Part shown: positions 1 to 6,812 of the stretch, piece by piece
Numbering within the stretch: the first letter of the stretch is position 1
Layout of the letters: each line of letters begins with the position of its first letter
NCBI GenBank assembly: GCA_046154695.1
Contig: JBJXFI010000209.1
Coordinates: 1-8,723, forward strand
DNA length: 8,723 bases
Reading direction: 5' to 3'
Source of the DNA: DALYLB01 sp046154695
Lineage (GTDB): Bacteria > Acidobacteriota > Blastocatellia > RBC074
Notes under the pieces: generated by a model
The model's database searches: none
Told to the model about the DNA's origin: nothing
What the model saw: only the letters and a program-made list of their open reading frames with translations
Translations under genes and position numbers: made by a program

Positions 1-24
1 CCGCCTTCAGGCGGAACGCCAAAC
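1..24. repeat. Palindromic intergenic repeat, family A, cut by window edge
   Basis: The visible part is CCGCC (1-5), loop TTCA (6-9), GGCGG (10-14), then AACGCCAAAC (15-24). The 3' arm is complete relative to the copy at 5741-5775, while most of the 5' arm lies left of the window. The 3' arms differ at two of 15 positions (G/A and G/T). The first difference is matched by a compensating C/T difference in the opposite arm, which keeps the stem paired. The palindrome ends 20 bases before the start codon of the M48 protease gene, so it sits in that gene's leader or promoter region. Function is unknown. Confidence 0.75.
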
Positions 25-30
25 GAGGGC

Positions 31-35
31 AGAGG
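31..35 (+). promoter_or_regulatory. Ribosome binding site of the M48 protease gene
   Basis: AGAGG lies nine bases before the ATG at 45 and supports that start. No promoter can be called because only 44 bases of upstream sequence are present, and 24 of them are palindrome. Confidence 0.55.
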
Positions 36-44
36 TATCTCGTT

Positions 45-1469
<1,425 letters not shown>

Positions 1470-1471
1470 AG

Positions 1472-1494
1472 CTGCTCCAATGAATTTGGGGCAG
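1472..1494 (+). terminator. Small hairpin after the protease gene, possible terminator
   Basis: CTGCTCCAA (1472-1480) pairs with TTGGGGCAG (1486-1494) over nine positions, with a five-base loop. One pair is U-G in + strand RNA and would be an A-C mismatch in the opposite RNA, so the fold favours the protease transcript. It begins two bases after the stop codon. No T-run follows, so it is not a canonical intrinsic terminator; it may only protect the 3' end. Confidence 0.35.
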
Positions 1495-1503
1495 AAGAGA
1501 CAA

Positions 1504-1564
1504 ACCACGGGATCACGGGGAACACGGGGAAGCAACCACAGTCTTTCCCCGTGCTCCCCGTGGT
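1504..1564. repeat. Inverted repeat of CACGGGG units between convergent genes
   Basis: CACGGG units start at 1506, 1514 and 1523. The inverted form CCCCGTG starts at 1547 and 1556. The best stem pairs 1514-1531 with 1545-1562 (17 of 18 positions) around a 13-base loop. The element fills the gap between the protease stop and the DUF4380 end. It also contains the DUF4380 stop codon (1513-1515) and that gene's last 17 codons. It lacks flanking T-runs. It could act as a bidirectional transcript end, but the internal direct repeats suggest a dispersed repeat element instead. Confidence 0.75.
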
Positions 1565-2598
1565 TCATCGGAAGAGCATAAAATGCGTCGCGCCTCGGCC
1601 TCGACGGTCTTCCCTTTCCTTCGAAACAGCGTGTAGCGATTCTCGCGTTCGATGCGATCTCCCCGCTTCATCTCGTGGAGCGGCCCGAGCATCTCCAATT
1701 CCACATAGGCGGCCGGATCGGGATTGGTGTAGATCTCGGCGCTGCTTCCCTGATCCGGATATTCGCCCCGGGCTTCGCGCGGAGAGTCGACCAGCAGCGA
1801 CTCCCGCTTGCCGATCCACAAAAGGCGCCCCGCATCCGTGCCGATCTTGGTCGAGACCTTCGGGTCGCGCGTCATTTGCAACCCGAGTTCGGCGCGCTTC
1901 AAATTCGCCGGCAACTCCTTCGACTGCCGGACATACCCGTCCGCGAAGATCGATCGATCAGGAAGCGGCGCAAAGACGGCGTCCGGATCCTTAAGCTGCG
2001 TGATGACCCAGACCGAGACCCTCCGCGGCTCTCCCTCGACTTTTTCGTAAATCGTCCGGATCGTCATCACCGGACGCCGCGGGTCCAATCGGACCTGGCG
2101 CCGCGTCCGAATCCCATACCGCGGATCGACCGGCGAAATCATCTCGACCCAATCGCCTTGCATAACGACCTCCACCGGCATCGAATCGAACGCGCCGGGG
2201 GGAGGCCACGCGCGCAACGCCACCTTCGGCCAATCCGCCTGGGGCGCCGGCCACGTCTTGTCCCCGCCGAAATTCATCCACGACTTCGCCTCCGGGTCCG
2301 CTCTCCGCCCGGTCAGCTCCTCGTTCTCCCAGAACGGCCCGCTCTTCTCTCCGCGAAACCGGAACTGCATCACCCGACCGACCGACGGCACGACCACCGC
2401 TTCCACCTGCCCGCTTCGCAGGACCACCGCCTCCGTCCATCCGCCATCCCCCCCTTTGACCACCTTCACCGACCCCGCCGTCCGCGTCTGTCCGACACCC
2501 GTCGTCAGAAGACTGACCGTCAACAGCATACAGGCGGGCCAAAAGTAACCACCTGAGCAATTTTTTCTCCGTCGATACGAAAATTTTTCCATAATCAT
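1513..2598 (-). CDS. DUF4380 domain secreted protein with repeat-derived C-terminal tail
   Basis: A 361-residue exported protein of the DUF4380 type, whose molecular function is not established; a sugar-binding or epimerase-like beta fold is only a guess. The N-terminus has a basic stretch (YRRRK, 8-12) and a hydrophobic segment at about 18-36, fitting a signal peptide. Family hallmarks seen are VVVPSVGRVMQF (68-79), NFGGDKTWPAPQADWP (109-124) and SAEIYTNPDPAAYVELEMLGPL (286-307). Natural family ends resemble the stretch up to ARRIL (336-340). Residues 345-361 are encoded by the inverted repeat at 1504-1564, so this tail is probably not ancestral. The start could be ATG at 2598 or at 2592; neither has a strong Shine-Dalgarno. 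Upstream on the divergent strand is the promoter of the zinc-ribbon gene. The gene is 558 bases from DUF6807, so co-transcription with that cluster is uncertain. Confidence 0.87.
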   Translation of the reverse strand: MIMEKFSYRRRKNCSGGYFWPACMLLTVSLLTTGVGQTRTAGSVKVVKGGDGGWTEAVVLRSGQVEAVVVPSVGRVMQFRFRGEKSGPFWENEELTGRRADPEAKSWMNFGGDKTWPAPQADWPKVALRAWPPPGAFDSMPVEVVMQGDWVEMISPVDPRYGIRTRRQVRLDPRRPVMTIRTIYEKVEGEPRRVSVWVITQLKDPDAVFAPLPDRSIFADGYVRQSKELPANLKRAELGLQMTRDPKVSTKIGTDAGRLLWIGKRESLLVDSPREARGEYPDQGSSAEIYTNPDPAAYVELEMLGPLHEMKRGDRIERENRYTLFRRKGKTVEAEARRILCSSDEPRGARGKTVVASPCSP

Positions 2599-2599
2599 C

Positions 2600-2627
2600 T
2601 AGACAAATGTTTCTTCCCGTCTATAAT
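2600..2627 (+). promoter_or_regulatory. Sigma-70-like promoter for the small zinc-ribbon gene
   Basis: TAGACA (2600-2605, one mismatch to TTGACA) and a perfect TATAAT (2622-2627) are separated by 16 bases. Transcription would begin near 2634 and leave a leader of about 80 bases before the ATG at 2713. This is the only consensus-like promoter I could find by eye. It lies directly against the 5' end of the divergent DUF4380 gene. The surrounding bases are AT-richer than the rest of the window. Confidence 0.5.
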
Positions 2628-2697
2628 GCAATTCCTCCCCCCAAAAATGGCTCCGATGGTACGTGTGGTTCAAACTCCTATCAAACTCTTAGAGGAC

Positions 2698-2702
2698 GGA
2701 GG
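2698..2702 (+). promoter_or_regulatory. Ribosome binding site of the zinc-ribbon gene
   Basis: GGAGG is a full Shine-Dalgarno core ten bases before ATG 2713. It decides that start over the in-frame ATG at 2626, which overlaps the -10 box and would precede the predicted transcript start. Confidence 0.55.
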
Positions 2703-2712
2703 AACATGCCCC

Positions 2713-2907
2713 ATGCAATGTGCGAAGTGTAACTACCCAATCTTTGCGTATTCCCGATGCTGCCCAAATTGCGGCAAAGAAATACCGATTCAGTCTCCCT
2801 CTACGGAAAAGAGCAAACCCCCGCAAACGAGATTCGATTTCTGGGTCGCTGGAATCCGGCGGTCTGTGACCACCAGTCGCCCCTCCCGCCGTCCGGCTTC
2901 CGCCTGA
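2713..2907 (+). CDS. Small zinc-ribbon protein, hypothetical, possibly truncated
   Basis: A 64-residue protein that opens with a treble-clef/zinc-ribbon-like unit. Cys3-x2-Cys6 and Cys17-x2-Cys20 (CAKC and CPNC, followed by GKEI) form a four-cysteine site, with one extra Cys16. Such units open many small bacterial proteins, where they bind zinc and sometimes nucleic acid or partner proteins. After residue 24 the sequence turns into low-complexity Ser/Pro/Lys/Arg with no membrane segment and no recognisable fold. The end (about 50-64) looks like read-through of non-coding sequence, so an original longer gene may have been cut by a frameshift or repeat insertion. Support comes from the consensus-like promoter at 2600-2627 and the GGAGG at 2698. 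Against it are short length and lack of a known family for the tail. I do not recognise the gene, and its function is unknown. Confidence 0.5.
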   Translation: MQCAKCNYPIFAYSRCCPNCGKEIPIQSPSTEKSKPPQTRFDFWVAGIRRSVTTSRPSRRPASA

Positions 2908-2980
2908 TGATCGGAGAGGTAAAAAAATTTCCGTCGGATAAGTTGAAATCATCATGACGGCAAACACTGGCACCCCCATG

Positions 2981-3035
2981 AATTGCGCGCGATTGGATCT
3001 GACATCCTCCCTCAACAGACCAATCGCGTGCAATT
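2981..3035. repeat. Inverted repeat, 16-base arms
   Basis: AATTGCGCGCGATTGG (2981-2996) is repeated in inverted form as CCAATCGCGTGCAATT (3020-3035) with one difference, around a 23-base loop. In minus-strand RNA the odd pair is A-C; in plus-strand RNA it is a G-U wobble. No T-run follows on either side. Confidence 0.7.
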
Positions 3036-3045
3036 TCAATCGATG

Positions 3046-3150
3046 GTAGTCGGTTGCCGGTTCGGAAGTCCCCTCCATCTTCGAAATCCCAAACACAACT
3101 CGCATGGCACAAAGCGGCAACCGACGACTGCCCCGGGCAACCGGCAACGG
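3046..3150. repeat. GGTTGCC motif repeats, partly inverted
   Basis: GTCGGTTGCCG (3049-3059) is exactly inverted as CGGCAACCGAC (3115-3125). A further related copy, GGCAACCGGCAACGG, lies at about 3136-3150. The long spacing makes a hairpin less certain than a set of short repeats. It lies immediately downstream of the DUF6807 stop codon. Confidence 0.45.
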
Positions 3151-3156
3151 TCTCAG

Positions 3157-4215
<1,059 letters not shown>

Positions 4216-4255
4216 GGGTTCTCTCTGATCGATAATTCCGGGAAAAAGAATTTGC

Positions 4256-4346
4256 GGCCACGAATGAACACGAATTCTCACGAATGGCCCGGCAAAGCGC
4301 TCCCGCCGTTGCTTTTATTCGCGAAGATTCGTGTTCATTCGTGGCC
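4256..4346. repeat. Inverted repeat with CACGAAT units at 10-base spacing
   Basis: The 20-base arms 4256-4275 and 4327-4346 are perfect inverted copies around a 51-base centre. The left side has CACGAAT starting at 4259, 4269 and 4279, exactly ten bases apart. The right side has ATTCGTG starting at 4327 and 4337, also ten apart. It fills most of the gap between the oxidoreductase stop and the DUF6807 start. The centre (4286-4326) contains no gene. Ten-base phasing would place the units on one face of the helix, so protein binding is possible; a dispersed repeat family is the alternative. Confidence 0.85.
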
Positions 4347-4369
4347 AATCCCGCGGTGTTCCCCTGGGA

Positions 4370-5722
4370 CTAAGCGGTCACGACCTCCTGCTTCTTGTCG
4401 TCGAAGGTGACCTTCTTGCCGGTCTGAATGGCGGCGATCGTCATGCAGAGCGCGACGGAGTGATTGTATGCCGCGTGGATGTCGGCGTTGGTCTTCTGGT
4501 TGCGGTCGCGGACGCACTGCATCCAGTTGCGGACGTGCGCGACGGTCTGCTTGTCGACGCCGGTATTGGCCGCGGTCTCCATACCGCCTTCATCCGAGAG
4601 GGTGAAGGGTTCGAGCAGGTTGGGCTTCATGTTCATCTGCTTGGCGTAGTTGGCCTTGAGCCCGCCCTCGGGCGTGACCTTGTTGGTGTCGAGGTTGAGG
4701 GTGCCGCCGTTCGAGAAATAGATCTCCTTGACGTCGCCGGCCTCGTTGGTCTGGCGCGAGGCATAGAGCACCTGGAAGGACTTGTCGGTCTTCGGATTGT
4801 GATAATCGAACACAGCCGTCATCGTGTCCCAGTTGGTGCGCCCATCCTTCCACAGATAGAGGCCGCCATTGGCCACGACGCTGTGCGGATGCGGAATGCC
4901 CGTGAACCAGTGCACGGTGTCGATCTGGTGAACCATCCATTGATCGGGGATGCCCGAGGAGAAGGGCCAGAAGAGCCGAAACTCGAGGTGCTTGCGCGCG
5001 TCGAACGGGATCTTCGGATCGCGGTTGATCAGGAAGCGCTTCCAGTCGGTGTCGGCCTCCTTCATCAGGGGAACGACGTTCGGGCGGCGCCAGCGGCCTG
5101 GCTGGTTGACGTTCCAGGTCATGTCGGCGAACACGATGTCGCCGAACTTGCCGGAATCGAGATACTCCTTGGCGCGCATATAACTCGCCGTCGAGCGGCG
5201 CTGGGTCCCGACCGTGAAGACCTGCTTCGCGCCGCCGATCACCTTCAGCGCCTCGCGCGCGTCGGACATGATGTTGGCAAAGGGCTTCTCGGCATAGACA
5301 TCCTTGCCGGCCCGGACCGCCTCGATGGCGTGATAGGCATGCTGAAAGTCGGCCGTCGCGATGATCACCGCGTCGATGTTCTTCATCGCATAGAGTTCAT
5401 CGGTGTTGCGCGCCTTCGCGATATTCTTGTCCTTCGAAATGTATTTGCCGTTGGCGGCGATCTTCGCCGTGTTCTCCTCCCGGTGCTTGCTCCAGATGTC
5501 GCAAACCGCCGCGAGCTCGAAGTTCAGCTCTTCCGACTGCGTGAAAAAGGCCGGGACCAGCGAACTCATCATCCGATCGCCCGCGCCCACGATCGCGACC
5601 CGCACGCGTCCGTTCGCGCCCAGGACCCGCTCCGGCCGCAGCAGATTCAGATTGCTCGCCGCCACCGCCGCGGTCGCCGCGGATGTGGCCTTGATGAATT
5701 TTCGTCTTGTGGTCTTACTCAT
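4370..5722 (-). CDS. Tat-exported Gfo/Idh/MocA family oxidoreductase
   Basis: A 450-residue NAD(P)-dependent oxidoreductase probably acting on a sugar or glycoside outside the cytoplasm. The N-terminus carries a textbook twin-arginine signal, TRRKFIK (5-11), followed by the Ala-rich stretch SAATAAVAAS, so the enzyme would be exported folded with cofactor. The Rossmann motif VAIVGAGDR is 42-50. The family EKP motif with catalytic Lys is Glu145-Lys146-Pro147. The C-terminal half has VHQIDTVHWFTG (264-275), where His265, Asp268 and His271 fit the usual active-site region. Length is typical for the Tat-signal subgroup of Acidobacteriota and Planctomycetota. The start at 5722 has GAGGAG five bases upstream and gives the Tat signal directly; an in-frame ATG at 5773 would read through the palindrome at 5741-5775. 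Related exported enzymes in gut Bacteroides act through 3-keto-sugars; that is a possible but unproven role here. Confidence 0.95.
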   Translation of the reverse strand: MSKTTRRKFIKATSAATAAVAASNLNLLRPERVLGANGRVRVAIVGAGDRMMSSLVPAFFTQSEELNFELAAVCDIWSKHREENTAKIAANGKYISKDKNIAKARNTDELYAMKNIDAVIIATADFQHAYHAIEAVRAGKDVYAEKPFANIMSDAREALKVIGGAKQVFTVGTQRRSTASYMRAKEYLDSGKFGDIVFADMTWNVNQPGRWRRPNVVPLMKEADTDWKRFLINRDPKIPFDARKHLEFRLFWPFSSGIPDQWMVHQIDTVHWFTGIPHPHSVVANGGLYLWKDGRTNWDTMTAVFDYHNPKTDKSFQVLYASRQTNEAGDVKEIYFSNGGTLNLDTNKVTPEGGLKANYAKQMNMKPNLLEPFTLSDEGGMETAANTGVDKQTVAHVRNWMQCVRDRNQKTNADIHAAYNHSVALCMTIAAIQTGKKVTFDDKKQEVVTA

Positions 5723-5727
5723 TTGGT

Positions 5728-5733
5728 CTCCTC
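5728..5733 (-). promoter_or_regulatory. Ribosome binding site of the oxidoreductase gene
   Basis: GAGGAG on the minus strand, five bases before the ATG at 5722, fixes the start. It lies seven bases beyond the 3' arm of the palindrome at 5741-5775 (minus-strand direction). The hairpin could therefore stand next to the ribosome landing site. Confidence 0.65.
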
Positions 5734-5740
5734 GGGAAAG

Positions 5741-5775
5741 GTTTGGAGTTCCGTCTTCAAGACGGAACTCCAAAC
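5741..5775. repeat. Perfect palindromic repeat, family A
   Basis: GTTTGGAGTTCCGTC (5741-5755) and GACGGAACTCCAAAC (5761-5775) are perfect 15-base inverted arms around the loop TTCAA. The same family appears at 1-24. It fills the gap between the esterase stop and the oxidoreductase ribosome binding site. No T-run follows on the minus strand, so it is more like a REP-type element or RNA processing/stability hairpin than a terminator. Confidence 0.85.
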
Positions 5776-5788
5776 GATTTTCTTCATT

Positions 5789-6736
5789 TCATTTTGAGAT
5801 CGGACTGGCGGTCAAATGCCGATCGAACCATTCCCAGATCGCGGGATAGTTCTTTTCGATGCCCGGCCAATAGGTGTGTGGTCCGCCCGGCTGCACGATC
5901 AACCGGACCGGTCGTTTCAACTCATCGTATTTTTCCTTCAGCGCCTGGGATTGCTGCACCGGCACGGTCTTGTCGGCATCGCCGTGAACCAGAAGGACCG
6001 GAGGCGCGTCCGGTTTCACGTAATAGATCGGAGAGATTCCCCGCAACTGGGATTCGAGATCGGTTATCTTGCCGAACATATCGGTGAAGAGGGACGGCCG
6101 GGCCTTCTCAAGCATCCTGAATCCGTTCTCCGCGCCCCAGTTGACCATATCGGTCGGCGGGAACCAGGCCATGACGGCCTGCACGCGGTTGCTGATTCGC
6201 TCGACGGGATCCTTTGCGTCCGGCTTGCCGTCATCCCCCGTGAGCGCCGCCATCAGCGCGAGATGGCCGCCCGAGGATCCGCCGACGATTCCCAGATGAT
6301 CTGGATCGACCCCGTGGTCTTTCGATCGCATCCGCACGGCGCGGATCGCCCGACGAACGTCCTCGATCATCTCGGGAACGAAATAGCGGGGCGCGCTTCC
6401 ATGCCGCACCAAAAAGACCGTGTATCCGCCATTGAGCAGCCCCTGCGCCCAGTGCTGCCGGCGAAGCGCCTCCTCGTCCGCCGCGTTGTTCGACTTCCGG
6501 GATTTCCAGCTTCCGCTGACAAGCAGTAGGACGCCGATCTTCCTGGGTCTGGTTTCAGGAATCAGCACATCGTAGGTCAGCGCCAGCCCGTCCTTCTGTC
6601 CATAGACCACATCCTCGATCGCGCGGTAGCTCACAGGCGCGAGTTTGAAATCGTCCGCCCGTGAGATGAAGGCGAGGCAGCCGAGCATCACCGCCGTCGC
6701 AACGCCCGTCCCGCATCTCAAGATCAGCTTTTTCAT
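5789..6736 (-). CDS. Secreted alpha/beta-hydrolase, BD-FAE/acetyl-xylan-esterase-like
   Basis: A 315-residue exported serine hydrolase likely to remove acyl or aryl esters from sugars, by resemblance to BD-FAE and prolyl-oligopeptidase-like esterases. The signal peptide is residues 1-27, ending SRA before DD. Catalytic residues visible are Ser155 in the GGSSGG nucleophile elbow (152-157), Asp255 in HGDADKTVP (251-259) and His287 in GGPHTYW (284-290). Length is typical. The usual oxyanion-hole motif HGGG is replaced by VSGSWKS (73-79), which is odd. The ATG at 6736 has only a weak AGGAC far upstream, so the start rests on the signal peptide. The gene follows the TonB receptor by 76 bases, with a long hairpin between them, and precedes the oxidoreductase by 66. 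An operon delivering and trimming an esterified glycan is plausible. Exact substrate is unknown. Confidence 0.92.
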   Translation of the reverse strand: MKKLILRCGTGVATAVMLGCLAFISRADDFKLAPVSYRAIEDVVYGQKDGLALTYDVLIPETRPRKIGVLLLVSGSWKSRKSNNAADEEALRRQHWAQGLLNGGYTVFLVRHGSAPRYFVPEMIEDVRRAIRAVRMRSKDHGVDPDHLGIVGGSSGGHLALMAALTGDDGKPDAKDPVERISNRVQAVMAWFPPTDMVNWGAENGFRMLEKARPSLFTDMFGKITDLESQLRGISPIYYVKPDAPPVLLVHGDADKTVPVQQSQALKEKYDELKRPVRLIVQPGGPHTYWPGIEKNYPAIWEWFDRHLTASPISK

Positions 6737-6760
6737 AGGATTCGGAAAACGTCCTGCGCG

Positions 6761-6809
6761 CGAATCCCTCGGGGATACGGCGCGATACGCCGCATCCCCG
6801 AGGGATTCG
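6761..6809. repeat. Long hairpin directly after the TonB receptor gene
   Basis: Arms 6761-6782 and 6788-6809 pair at 21 of 22 positions around a five-base loop. The one odd pair is U-G in minus-strand RNA, so that transcript has an unbroken 22-pair stem. It starts three bases after the receptor stop codon (minus direction). The following bases CGCGCAGGACG have no immediate T-run, so termination is doubtful. It may shield the receptor mRNA 3' end or set its level against the esterase downstream. Confidence 0.8.
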
Positions 6810-6812
6810 GCA

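Larger units (their letters stand above)
2908..3156. other. Unassigned intergenic stretch with inverted repeats
   Basis: About 250 bases between the zinc-ribbon gene and the 3' end of the DUF6807 gene. I see no convincing gene. Open frames cross it on both strands but lack family signatures and good start sites. It contains two inverted repeats, 2981-3035 and about 3046-3150. It may be the downstream region of the DUF6807 transcript, a dispersed repeat, or the decayed remainder of the zinc-ribbon gene. Confidence 0.5.
5719..5787 (-). other. 22-codon open frame bridging esterase and oxidoreductase
   Basis: On the minus strand an ATG lies one base after the esterase stop codon. Its frame runs 22 codons, starting MKKIVWSSV, straight through the palindrome at 5741-5775. 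It ends in a TGA that overlaps the oxidoreductase ATG by the four-base ATGA junction. No clear Shine-Dalgarno precedes it, but re-initiation after the esterase stop is conceivable. It could couple translation of the two genes or be chance. Confidence 0.2.

Noticed and set aside
1504..1564. Canonical bidirectional intrinsic terminator
   Set aside because: No T-run on either side, and internal direct repeats plus the overlap with coding sequence fit a repeat element better.
2689..3147. Open frame on the minus strand through the intergenic stretch
   Set aside because: No ribosome binding site or domain. It crosses both inverted repeats and lies opposite the better supported zinc-ribbon gene.
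4216..4281. Longer N-terminus for the DUF6807 protein starting at 4281
   Set aside because: The extension is encoded by the CACGAAT repeat and would bury the signal peptide.
4256..4346. CRISPR-like array
   Set aside because: Units are only seven bases with three-base spacers and occur in both orientations; no cas genes are present.
5723..5773. Longer N-terminus for the oxidoreductase starting at 5773
   Set aside because: It is encoded by the palindrome and would place 17 residues before the Tat motif; the start at 5722 has a good ribosome binding site.
4331..5797. Long open frame on the plus strand opposite the oxidoreductase
   Set aside because: It covers the same span as a gene with clear Tat, Rossmann and EKP motifs, and has no recognisable domain of its own.
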